Positions 34,692 through 42,589 of a stretch of 64,000 nucleotides of DNA are shown here, piece after piece. Below the pieces are notes generated by a model. The model did no database searches. It was given only the letters and a program-made list of their open reading frames with translations, and was not told the DNA's origin. Location: the NCBI GenBank assembly GCA_020632795.1, contig JACKEV010000006.1:248001-312000 (forward strand). The letters are read 5' to 3'. Source of the stretch: Alphaproteobacteria bacterium. Lineage in GTDB: Bacteria; Myxococcota_A; UBA796; CAJQPC01. Within the stretch, counting starts at the first letter, position 1; every line of letters starts with the position of its first letter. The translations under genes were made by a program, and so were the position numbers.

Positions 34692-36967
34692 GAACCCTGC
34701 CCGCGCTGCTGCTCGTCGGCTGTGGCGCCGACACCCTGGCGTCCGGCCGCCTGCTGGTGCACACCACCGACGCGGGCCTGTCCATCACCCGCGACGGCCT
34801 GCCCCTGCTGGACCTGACCGAGCTCTCCATCGGCGCGGGCGAGGCCGAGATCGACTTCGCCACCGGCAGCTACTACTTCGACGAGGGGGACACCGCCTGG
34901 CTGCCCGCGGTCGAGGTGGACGCCCTCAACCAGCGCCTGGACGACGTGCTCATCGCCAACCTCATCGACGCCCAGGGCTACACGATGGGGGCGTTGGAGG
35001 TCCAGCCGGTGGGGGACGACCTGCTGCGGGTGCGCATGGTGACCCAGCTCACCGGCGACGCCGCCCGGGTGCGCGCGCGCTTCGCCTGCCTGGGGGGCGA
35101 GAGCTTCCTGGGCGGCGGCGGCCACGCCTTCGACGTCGACCACGCCGGGGAGCGCTTCCCGCTGTGGGTCTCCGAGCCGGGCATCGGCAAGGTGGACACC
35201 GACGACTACCCGGATGACTGGTACCTCACCGGCACCCGCCACGCGACCAGCTTCCCCCAGCCCTTCTTCCTGCGCCCGCAGACCCCGGTGGGCGTGACCG
35301 TCGCCAGCGGGGGCCGGGTGGTGGCCGACCTCTGCGCCAGCAGCGAGCTCGTCTGGGCCCTGGAGGCCTGGGACGACGAGCTGGACCTGCTCATCACCGC
35401 CGGGGACACCCCCCTGGAGGTGGTGGAGCGCCACACCCTGGCCACCGGCGCGCCCGTCGTGCCGCCGGACTGGGCCTTTGCCCCCTGGAACGACGCGGTG
35501 CGGGGCAGCGAGCGGGTGCGCGAGGTCGCCGCCGCGCTGCGGGAGGCCGGCGCGCCCTCCTCCGTCATCTGGACCGAGGACTGGAAGGGCGCCGAGCAGG
35601 GCGCGCTGGGCTACCACCTCAAGGGCGAGTGGGACCTCGACACCGAGCTGTACCCCGACGCCGCCGCGCTGGCCGCCGAGCTGGAGGCCAGCGGCTTCAA
35701 GTGGTTCGCCTACTTCTCGCCCTTCCTGGAGCCCGGCACCGGCGCCTGGAGCGAGGCCGCCGACTTCACCATCCGTGACCCCGAGACCGACGAGCCCTAC
35801 CTCTTCCTCAGCCCCACCTTCTCCGACATCTCCGTGCTGGACCTGAGCCGCGACGATGCCTGGGACTGGGTCGAGGGCAAGATGGACGCCGTCCTGGACC
35901 TGGGCTTCGACGGCTGGATGGCCGACTACGCCGAGTGGCTGCCCACCGACGCGGTGATGCAGGACATGGACCCCCTGGGGGAGCACAACCTCTACCCGCT
36001 GCTCTGGCAGGGCCTGAACCAGCGGGTGCTGGAGGACCAGGACGCGGTGGCCTTCTCGCGCAGCGGCTGGCTGGGCACCCAGGGCCTCGCCCCGGTGACC
36101 TGGGCGGGCGACCAGCGCACCTCCTTCGACGCGGACGACGGGCTGCCCACCATCGTGCCGATGGGCATCGGCCTCGCGGTGGGCGGGGTGGCGTTCTACG
36201 GCCACGACATCGCCGGCTACCAGTCTGTGGGCAACGACCCCAGCGACAAGGAGCTGTGGTTCCGCTGGTGCACCCTGGGCGCGTTCAGCCCCATCATGCG
36301 CACCCACCACGGTGCGTTCGCCAGCGAGAACTGGCAGTTCGACTCCGACGCCGAGACGTTGGCCCACTACGCCCGCTACGCCCGGGAGCACACCCGGCTC
36401 TTCCCCTACCTGCGGGGCCTGGCCGCCCAGGCCGCCGACACCGGGCGCCCGCTCCTCCTCCACCCGGCCTTCCTGTTCGAGGACGCCGACTGGTCCGCCA
36501 TCGACGCCTGGATGCTGGGGGAGGCGCTGTACGTGGCGCCGGTCATGACTGCGGGGGCCTCGGGCCGGGACGTGGCGCTGCCCTCGGACGTGGGCTGGTA
36601 CGACTGGTGGACCGGGGCGCCCGCCCAGGCAGGCTTCGCGGCGGCCGAGATGTCGGAGATCCCCGTGTTCGCGGCTTCAGGGAGCGTCGTTCCGCTGTTT
36701 GTCGAGGCGCCCGACACCCTTGCAGGGGCGTCTGCGGCCGGGGTGACCACCCTGGACGACGCTGACGGCGCCCGGCTGGTGCGGGTGTTCGGCCCCGACG
36801 GCGCCTTCACCGAGGCCGACGGCACGACCTACACCGTGTCGGGCGCGGCCAGCGCGGCGGGCACCGCCACGGGCACCTTCGACAGCGGGAGCCTGGAGGT
36901 CAACGGGCTGACGGTGTCGATCGACGGTCCGGTCGCCCGGGACTACACCATCGAGGTGTGGCCCTGA
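34688..36967 (+). CDS. GH31-family glycoside hydrolase lipoprotein
   Basis: A 759-aa lipoprotein (lipobox LLLVGC, Cys12) with an N-terminal beta domain and a GH31 catalytic domain. The predicted nucleophile is Asp413 in DGWMADYAEWLPTD and the acid/base Asp475 in VTWAGDQRTSF; PIMRTHHGA and NWQFDSDAETLAHYARY also match GH31. The local sequence is closest, from memory, to the sulfoquinovosidase YihQ group, but the YihQ residues that bind the sulfonate (Arg301/Trp304 region) are His/Gly here, in LGYHLKGEW. So the substrate is probably another alpha-glycoside. ATGA overlap with the acyltransferase gene gives coupled translation. Confidence 0.82.
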   Translation: MRTLPALLLVGCGADTLASGRLLVHTTDAGLSITRDGLPLLDLTELSIGAGEAEIDFATGSYYFDEGDTAWLPAVEVDALNQRLDDVLIANLIDAQGYTMGALEVQPVGDDLLRVRMVTQLTGDAARVRARFACLGGESFLGGGGHAFDVDHAGERFPLWVSEPGIGKVDTDDYPDDWYLTGTRHATSFPQPFFLRPQTPVGVTVASGGRVVADLCASSELVWALEAWDDELDLLITAGDTPLEVVERHTLATGAPVVPPDWAFAPWNDAVRGSERVREVAAALREAGAPSSVIWTEDWKGAEQGALGYHLKGEWDLDTELYPDAAALAAELEASGFKWFAYFSPFLEPGTGAWSEAADFTIRDPETDEPYLFLSPTFSDISVLDLSRDDAWDWVEGKMDAVLDLGFDGWMADYAEWLPTDAVMQDMDPLGEHNLYPLLWQGLNQRVLEDQDAVAFSRSGWLGTQGLAPVTWAGDQRTSFDADDGLPTIVPMGIGLAVGGVAFYGHDIAGYQSVGNDPSDKELWFRWCTLGAFSPIMRTHHGAFASENWQFDSDAETLAHYARYAREHTRLFPYLRGLAAQAADTGRPLLLHPAFLFEDADWSAIDAWMLGEALYVAPVMTAGASGRDVALPSDVGWYDWWTGAPAQAGFAAAEMSEIPVFAASGSVVPLFVEAPDTLAGASAAGVTTLDDADGARLVRVFGPDGAFTEADGTTYTVSGAASAAGTATGTFDSGSLEVNGLTVSIDGPVARDYTIEVWP

Positions 36968-36988
36968 CGGCGCGCGCGTCGCCTGCGT

Positions 36989-37930
36989 TCAGAGCGAGAA
37001 CAGGATCGCGGCGCGCTTCAGCTCCGGATCGTCCAGGTGCGCGTCGGCCCAGTCGGACAGGCACGTCTCGGCGGCGAAGGGCCCACCGCCGCGCTCGTCT
37101 GCCGGGGTGTCCGGGTGCCATGCGCCGTCCTCGCCCCGGTCCGAGGCCGCCAGCGTGTACAGGTCGATGCAGCCCCACAGCGGCTCGAGCGCCTCAGCCT
37201 CCGGCGGCGCCTCCTGGAAGCGCTCGATGGCCGCGTGGGTCCCCACGACGCCCAGCAGGACGTGGTTGTGGTAGACGTAGTGCCAGCCCTGGTCCAGCGG
37301 CGCCAGGGACTCGCCGGGCCGGCTCAGGTCGCGGTAGCAGCCCCAGGGGCAGGCGGTGTGGGGCGCGCTGCCCTCCAGCACGCAGCCCCCCAGCGCGGCG
37401 AGCCCCAGGATGCGCTCCAGCTCCATGACGTCGGTCGGATAGCCGTAGTGGATCGGGAGGCCCCGCACCAGCTCGTCCATGCAGCGGCAGCCCTCCGGCT
37501 GGCGGGGGTCGCGCCCGTGCGGCGGCAACGCAGGGGCGGTCAGGGTGGCCCAGGCTGCGGCCGCGTCGCGCTCTCCCCATCGGATGAGCTGGCGCTCCGC
37601 CGCCTGGATGCGCTCGCGGAGGGCGTCCCGCTCCATGCTGATGACCATCTCCAGGGTGACCCGCGGGCTACGGCCCGCGCACCGGGCCTCCCGCAAGCCG
37701 GCGCCCGTGATGGCGAGGGCCGCGTTGGCCAGGGTGCCCGCCTGGCTCGCCGCGTCCTTCTGGATGTCCTCCTCCAGCAGGTCCGCCGCGGCCGCCAGCG
37801 GCGCGGCGTCGTTGCCGCAGTCCTCTGCGGCCAGTCGGGCCTCCTGGCGGCGCATGGCGTCGGCGACGAGCCTCCCCGCGACCGCGGGCGCGTCGTCAGC
37901 GAAGGCGAGGGGGAGCAGGGCCAGCCACAT
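36989..37930 (-). CDS. Secreted Cys-rich protein, tandem family member 1
   Basis: A 313-aa protein of a family that I do not recognise, present as four tandem copies here. Signal peptide MWLALLPLAFA with probable cleavage before DD. The shared body has a helical N-terminal half, WGERDAAAAWATLTAPA, then a Cys-rich half: GCRCMDELVRG, YGYPT, LGGCVLEG, ACPWGCYRD and a C-terminal CLSDWADAHLDDPEL. At least eight Cys are conserved across copies, suggesting disulfides in the periplasm or outside. The true start is the ATG at 37930, chosen by match to the other copies. It is the last gene of the four-gene operon, 10 bp after copy 2. Confidence 0.8.
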   Translation of the reverse strand: MWLALLPLAFADDAPAVAGRLVADAMRRQEARLAAEDCGNDAAPLAAAADLLEEDIQKDAASQAGTLANAALAITGAGLREARCAGRSPRVTLEMVISMERDALRERIQAAERQLIRWGERDAAAAWATLTAPALPPHGRDPRQPEGCRCMDELVRGLPIHYGYPTDVMELERILGLAALGGCVLEGSAPHTACPWGCYRDLSRPGESLAPLDQGWHYVYHNHVLLGVVGTHAAIERFQEAPPEAEALEPLWGCIDLYTLAASDRGEDGAWHPDTPADERGGGPFAAETCLSDWADAHLDDPELKRAAILFSL

Positions 37931-37940
37931 GCGGTCAAGC

Positions 37941-38882
37941 CTACTGCACAACGATCCGCATCAGCCCGGGATCGATGAGGTTCTCGTCAGCCCAGGCCGA
38001 GACGCAGGCGTCGGCGGGGTAGCGGCTGGAGCCCCAGCCCTCCTGCGGGGCCCGGGGGACCCAGGTGCCGTCCTCGGCTCGGTTCGCGGCGCCCTGCCAG
38101 GTCTCGGCGACACACGCAGAGAGCGGCGCGAGGGCCTCGGTGTCCGGCGGGGCCGCCTCCAGGCGCGCGATGGCCTCCGGGGTCCCGACCGCAGCCAGCC
38201 ACACCGGGCCGTCGTCCACGATGTGCCAGTCCACGGTCGGTCGGGCCAGGCCGTCGCCCAGGCGCCGCTTGTCCGGATAGCAGCCGTACGGGCAGCTCAG
38301 GAAGCGCGAGTCCTCGTCGATGACGCAGCCCCCCAGCGAGATCACCCCCAGGCTGCTCAGCATCTCCGAGCGCTGGGTGGGGTATCCGTAGACGATGCGG
38401 CGGCCGGGGACGAGGGTGTCCATGCAGCGGCAGCCGTCGACGCCGTAGCGCTCGGGCTTGCGGGGGGGCGTCGCGGGCTCGATCAGCGTGGCCCAGGCGG
38501 CGGCGGCGTCGCGTTCCCCCCACCGGGCAAGCTGGAACCCGGCTTCGCGGAGGTCCTCCCGCTGGATCGTCGCGGTGTAGGAGGCGAGCACGCGGCGCTC
38601 GGAGGTCGGCTCGGTGCCCGCGGCGCGCGCCCGCTGCTCCTCCGCGCAGCGCGCCTCCCGCGCCTTCGCGCTGAGGATGGCGCCGGTCGCCTGGGCGATG
38701 CCCCCGGCCTGCGCGACGGCGTTGCCCTGCATGCCGTCCTCCAGGCGGTCGGCGACCTCGTCGAGGCGGTGGTAGCGGGTGGTGCAGCCCTCGGCCTCCA
38801 GCCGGGCCTCCTGGCGGCGCAGGGCCTCGGCGACGATCGCGGCGTCATCGGCGAGGGCGAGGGGGAGCAGAGCGAGCCACAT
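37941..38882 (-). CDS. Secreted Cys-rich protein, tandem family member 2
   Basis: A 313-aa paralogue of the genes on both sides. Signal MWLALLPLALADDAA is identical in its core to the other copies. Shared landmarks: WGERDAAAAWATLIEPA, GCRCMDTLVPG, YGYPT, LGGCVIDE, SCPYGCYPD, DWHIVDDG, then CVAETWQ, ACVSAWADENLIDPGL. The four intact copies share these landmarks but differ widely in between, so they are old duplicates under selection for the Cys framework. It is separated from copy 3 by 13 bp and from copy 1 by 10 bp, so it is in one operon. Function unknown. Confidence 0.8.
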   Translation of the reverse strand: MWLALLPLALADDAAIVAEALRRQEARLEAEGCTTRYHRLDEVADRLEDGMQGNAVAQAGGIAQATGAILSAKAREARCAEEQRARAAGTEPTSERRVLASYTATIQREDLREAGFQLARWGERDAAAAWATLIEPATPPRKPERYGVDGCRCMDTLVPGRRIVYGYPTQRSEMLSSLGVISLGGCVIDEDSRFLSCPYGCYPDKRRLGDGLARPTVDWHIVDDGPVWLAAVGTPEAIARLEAAPPDTEALAPLSACVAETWQGAANRAEDGTWVPRAPQEGWGSSRYPADACVSAWADENLIDPGLMRIVVQ

Positions 38883-38895
38883 GCGGGATCGGACC

Positions 38896-39831
38896 TCAAT
38901 CCGCTGGAGGGGGTTCGGCGCCCACGTCGCCCCTCACAGCGGCGACGCGCACCAGATCGGGGTCGGCGAGCCAGTCGGCCGCCCAGCCCGCGAGGCAGGT
39001 GTCGCCGGCCTGCTGGGAGACCTCGAACGCCCAGGCGCCTGTCACCGGGAGCCAGTCCTGGCCTTCCGGTCGTCGGGCCGTGGCCTGGTCCGCCTCGCTG
39101 ACACACGCCTCGGCCGCCTTGAGCGCCTCGGGGCTCGGCGGGTCGTCCTTGAAGCGCTGGACCGCCTCGGGCGACCCCCGCACGCCCAGCGAGACCCCGT
39201 CCGATGCGACGATGTGCCAGTCGAACCATTGGAGGGGCGACTCGCCGGGCCGCTGCGCCGTCGCCTGGCAGCCCGCGGGGCAGGACACGCGGCGCGCGTC
39301 CGGGCCGACCACGCAGCCGCCGAGCTCGATGACCCACAGCGCAGCGAGCAGCTCGCCCGGGCCGGTGGGGAGGCCGTAGGAGACGGGCGTGCCCTGCACA
39401 AGCGTGCCCATGCACCGACACCCGTCCACCGCGCGGGGGGGGGGTGGCGCCTCAGGCCGCGCCGGCGCGCTCAGGTCGGCCCAGGCGGCGGCCGCCCGGC
39501 GCTCTCCCCACGCGCGGAGCTGGAGCCGGGTCCGCTGGAGCGGTTCATCGACCTGCCGGGCGTGACGGCGGGGCTCGACGTCCGCCCCCAGGCACGGACC
39601 CTCCACCCGCACGGCCTGCTGGACGGCCAACGTGGCCCAGGAGAGGGCTGCGGCCTGCTCCCGCGGCCCGCTCTGCATGTCACGCTCCAGCCGGGCGGCG
39701 GCCTCGGTCAGGGACGGGACGATGTCAGGGCAGCCCGCGGCCTCCAGCCGGGCCTCCTGGCGGCGCAGGGCGTCTGCGACGATCGAGGCGTCATCGGCGA
39801 GGGCGAGGGGGAGCAGGGCGAGCCACGTCAT
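38896..39831 (-). CDS. Secreted Cys-rich protein, tandem family member 3
   Basis: A 311-aa family member with signal MTWLALLPLALADDAS. It keeps RAWGERRAAAAWADLSAPA, GCRCMGTLVQG, SYGLPT (YGYPT in the others), LGGCVVGP, SCPAGCQAT, DWHIVASDG and TCLAGWAADWLADPDL. The last 15 residues (VAAVRGDVGAEPPPAD) are a private tail. The start ATG at 39831 overlaps the stop of copy 4 (ATGA). An in-frame ATG further upstream (39843) lies inside copy 4 and would put four extra residues before the signal; I prefer 39831. Confidence 0.8.
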   Translation of the reverse strand: MTWLALLPLALADDASIVADALRRQEARLEAAGCPDIVPSLTEAAARLERDMQSGPREQAAALSWATLAVQQAVRVEGPCLGADVEPRRHARQVDEPLQRTRLQLRAWGERRAAAAWADLSAPARPEAPPPPRAVDGCRCMGTLVQGTPVSYGLPTGPGELLAALWVIELGGCVVGPDARRVSCPAGCQATAQRPGESPLQWFDWHIVASDGVSLGVRGSPEAVQRFKDDPPSPEALKAAEACVSEADQATARRPEGQDWLPVTGAWAFEVSQQAGDTCLAGWAADWLADPDLVRVAAVRGDVGAEPPPAD

Positions 39832-40748
39832 CGACCCTTCCACTGCGCGTGGACGCCCACCCGCGAGAGCCCGGCGTCGGCGAGGTTCGCGTCAGCCCAG
39901 TCGGCCAGGCAGGCGTCGGCGGCGTGCTGCGCGCTGTCGACGTCGTCACGGGGCATGAAGGCGCCCTCCTCGTCGGCGATGGCGATGGCCGGGGACTTCT
40001 CGGCGACGCAGGCCTGCAGCGGGGCGAGGTCCCGTCGCTTCGGCAGGGAGCGGCCCGCGGTCTCGAAGGCGGAGGGTGACCCGATCATGACCAAGACGGT
40101 GTCGCGATCCTCGATGATCCTCCAGACGGGACGGGGCTCGGCGGGGGGGTCCTCGGGGCGCCGCGCGTCCTCGTAGCAGCCCGTCGAGCAGGCGAGGATC
40201 GGGTCATGGTCGGAGACCATGCAGCCGCCCAGCGCGACGACGTTGAGATCGGAGAGCAGGAGGAGGGTGGTGGAGGGGTAACCGTAGACGAGGGGCAGCG
40301 CGGGGCGCAGCTCGCTCATGCAGCGGCAGCCGTCCGGGGGGGCCCCGGTGCGGGTCAGGGGAGGGAGGGCGGGGGCGATGAGGCGCGCCCAGGCGTCGGC
40401 GGCCTCGGGCTCACCCCACCGCGCAAGCTGGTCTCCGACGTCCGTCAGCGAATAGGGGATGGGCAGGGCCATCGACGTCGCGGTCTGCGGCAGGGGCGTG
40501 AACCCGTTCACGCACTCGAACTCCTCGCTGGCGGCCCGCTCGACGCGATCGGTGACCTGGGAGAGCCCCAGGGCCTGCTCGGCAGTGTCGCCGGTCAGGC
40601 CGAAGTCCAGCCGGACGGCTGCTCGCTCGACCGTCTTGCCCGCCTCCGCGCAGCCCTCGGCCTCCAGCCGGGCCCCCTGGCGGCGCAGGGCGTCGGCGAC
40701 GATCGCGGCGTCATCGGCGAGGGCGAGGGGGAGCAGGGCGAGCCACAT
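39828..40748 (-). CDS. Secreted Cys-rich protein, tandem family member 4
   Basis: A 306-aa family member, the first gene of the operon. Signal MWLALLPLALADDAA. It is the most divergent copy: ARWGEPEAADAWARLIAPA, GCRCMSELRPA, YGYPS, LGGCMVSD, ACSTGCYED, WRIIEDRD, ACVAEK and ACLADWADANLADAGL. Between 60 and 100 it has its own segment (ECVNGFTPLPQTATSM) with an extra Cys. Just upstream lies the relic of a fifth start, and beyond it the crcB-like gene on the same strand. No ribosome site is obvious before the ATG. Confidence 0.8.
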   Translation of the reverse strand: MWLALLPLALADDAAIVADALRRQGARLEAEGCAEAGKTVERAAVRLDFGLTGDTAEQALGLSQVTDRVERAASEEFECVNGFTPLPQTATSMALPIPYSLTDVGDQLARWGEPEAADAWARLIAPALPPLTRTGAPPDGCRCMSELRPALPLVYGYPSTTLLLLSDLNVVALGGCMVSDHDPILACSTGCYEDARRPEDPPAEPRPVWRIIEDRDTVLVMIGSPSAFETAGRSLPKRRDLAPLQACVAEKSPAIAIADEEGAFMPRDDVDSAQHAADACLADWADANLADAGLSRVGVHAQWKGR

Positions 40749-40795
40749 GCGGGGGTTGACCTCCGTCGTCTCTCGGGGTTCCGCTCAGCGGGGAC

Positions 40796-40828
40796 GTCAT
40801 CGGCGAGGGGGAGCCGAGCGAGCCACAT
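40796..40828 (-). pseudogene. Relic of a fifth copy: signal-peptide start only
   Basis: Eleven codons read MWLARLPLADD, matching MWLALLPLALADD of the four intact copies at nucleotide level with two substitutions and a six-base deletion. After that the frame diverges and runs into copy 4 out of register. It therefore looks like the 5' end left by an unequal recombination or deletion among the repeats. Confidence 0.7.
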
Positions 40829-40837
40829 GCCGCCAGC

Positions 40838-41215
40838 TTAGCCCGTAATCACCCGCCCCAGCGCCACCCCCGCGACGGCGCCGCCCAGGCCCAGCGCCAC
40901 GTTGAGGGCCACGTTGAGCAGCGCCGCCCCGGTGGCCCCCTGCTGGGCCAGCCGCACCGTCTCGTAGCTGAACGTGGAGAACGTGGTGAACGCGCCACAG
41001 AACCCGGTCGCCAGCGCGAGCTTGAGCCCCGGCGGGATCTGCTCGTGGGCGGAGAGCTGCATGAGGAACCCCAGCAGCACCCCTCCTGCGATGTTGACGG
41101 CCAGGGTGCCATACGGGAACACCGGCCCGAGCGCCCGGGTCGCGGCCAGCCCGATCCCGTAGCGCCCCAGAGTGCCCAGCGCGCCACCGAGCGCCAGCAG
41201 AGCGAGCTTGTCCAT
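40838..41215 (-). CDS. crcB: Fluoride channel FluC/CrcB
   Basis: A 125-aa four-TM membrane protein of the CrcB/FluC family, a dimeric channel that expels fluoride. Typical motifs: GGALGTLGRYGIGL at the N-terminus, NIAGGVLLGFLMQ in TM2, TGFCGAFTTFSTFSYE in TM3, and VALNVALGLGGAVAGV in TM4. The start has AGGAGG five bases upstream. I looked for a fluoride riboswitch in the roughly 100 bases before the start and did not find the conserved core. The downstream neighbour is the Cys-rich family. Confidence 0.92.
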   Translation of the reverse strand: MDKLALLALGGALGTLGRYGIGLAATRALGPVFPYGTLAVNIAGGVLLGFLMQLSAHEQIPPGLKLALATGFCGAFTTFSTFSYETVRLAQQGATGAALLNVALNVALGLGGAVAGVALGRVITG

Positions 41216-41320
41216 CGAGGCCTCCTGCCCGCGTCTAACCGGCGTGCGGGTCAGGGTCCCCAAATCGAGGTCGGTTGCATTAGGATGGGGAACCACTTCC
41301 GAGAACAGGACGGACGCAGC

Positions 41321-42451
41321 ATGGCAGACAAGACGACAAGCGCAGAGCCCGAGCTGGAAGGACTGCGCTACCTGAAGGAGGGCTTCTGCTTCACGCCCGA
41401 GCAGGATCGCCAGTTCGCGCTGGGTTGGCCGCACGTCCGAAGGCTCGATCCGGATCACCCGGACGACAACGATCCGCAGGCCTCGGCGATGCGCTATCTC
41501 GACCAGCTCGACTTCACGTCGCGCATGGTGTGGGGATACCGCACCGCGATGGGGCTGGCGCGCGCTTGGGGTCAGCCGGCGATCTTCGACCTCGCGCCTG
41601 CGGTGCGGGGCCTTCGCATCGAGGCGGAGGAGGCGATCTGGAACGCCCGGCCCCTCCAGGCCGAGGAGGCCCGTGCGCTGCTCCGCACCCGCATGACCGC
41701 GCCCGTCGGCGGCATCGGTGAGCGCACCCCCCGCACCTTCGTCCTGCTGCTGGAGGCCCTGGTGGGCTCCGAGCCCATCGCCGACGCGATGACCAGCATC
41801 CTCGAGGAGATGACCATCACCGAGCTGCGCCAGCACTGGGCGCTGCCCCCGAGGGTCACCTACCAGCTCGGGCACCTGATGCTGCGGGTGTCGCCGCAGA
41901 CCGCTGCCACCCTGCGCCGCCGGCTCCAGGACGTGCTGCGGCGGGGCACGGCGTTCCACAACGGGCCGCTGGAGGAGCTGCGCCTCCCGCGGTCCGAGAT
42001 CACCCACCTGCGCTCCATCCACCTCATCCTGCACGGTGCCGAGGCCGCCGAGTCCAGCTCCGACCACAGCCCCGAGTGGTACACCCACATCCACGACGAC
42101 TACTCCATCGTGCAGATGCGGGCCGCCCTGGGCCGCACCCCCTACGAGCTGGACGCCCGCCTGGTCTTCCTGGGTGGCCCGGACGTGCTGCGCTTCTACG
42201 GCAAGCGGCTGGACTGGCTCAAGTCCCAGCCCCAGCAGCTCCTCTTCCTGGAGCAGGTCGCCCCCATCAAGCACCCCAAGGTGGTCCACCTGCTGCTGCG
42301 CATGGCCCGCACCAGCCAGGTCCGACGCCAGGTGATGTGGTGGTTCAAGAAGCACGCGGCGTATGTCTCGCCGGTGCTGGAGAAGCTGGTCGAGGAGCAG
42401 CGCGCCAGCGCCGCCCAGGCCCAGGACATGCTCGACACGCTGGGGACCTGA
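41321..42451 (+). CDS. Hypothetical helical protein
   Basis: A 376-aa protein without signal or membrane segments. The second half is strongly helical and HEAT-like in look (LGHLMLRVSPQTAATLRRRL, KHPKVVHLLLRMARTSQ, VMWWFKKHAAYVSP). It has no obvious catalytic motif. Trp, His and Arg are frequent. It is divergent from crcB. Two starts are possible: ATG 41321 (MADKTTSAEPELEG) with a weak AGGA, or ATG 41285, giving 12 more residues; I prefer the former. I do not recognise the family. Confidence 0.68.
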   Translation: MADKTTSAEPELEGLRYLKEGFCFTPEQDRQFALGWPHVRRLDPDHPDDNDPQASAMRYLDQLDFTSRMVWGYRTAMGLARAWGQPAIFDLAPAVRGLRIEAEEAIWNARPLQAEEARALLRTRMTAPVGGIGERTPRTFVLLLEALVGSEPIADAMTSILEEMTITELRQHWALPPRVTYQLGHLMLRVSPQTAATLRRRLQDVLRRGTAFHNGPLEELRLPRSEITHLRSIHLILHGAEAAESSSDHSPEWYTHIHDDYSIVQMRAALGRTPYELDARLVFLGGPDVLRFYGKRLDWLKSQPQQLLFLEQVAPIKHPKVVHLLLRMARTSQVRRQVMWWFKKHAAYVSPVLEKLVEEQRASAAQAQDMLDTLGT

Positions 42452-42589
42452 GCGCCCGCCGACCCCGCCGGGCGGGGGCCTGGAGGGTCGACCGGAGCAG
42501 GGAGCGTCGCCGTCTGGTGGCGCCGTTTCCCTGTTTCGGCTGCCCCTCTGCGCCGGTTAGTCTCTGTGTAAGCCTCCACGGAGCCCCCT

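Noticed and set aside
34688..36967. Calling the GH31 lipoprotein a sulfoquinovosidase
   Set aside because: The active-site surroundings look YihQ-like, but the sulfonate-binding residues as I recall them are replaced, and no sulfoglycolysis genes are nearby.
41216..41320. Possible fluoride riboswitch before crcB
   Set aside because: The conserved core of the crcB motif is not seen; the leader is short and shared with a divergent gene.
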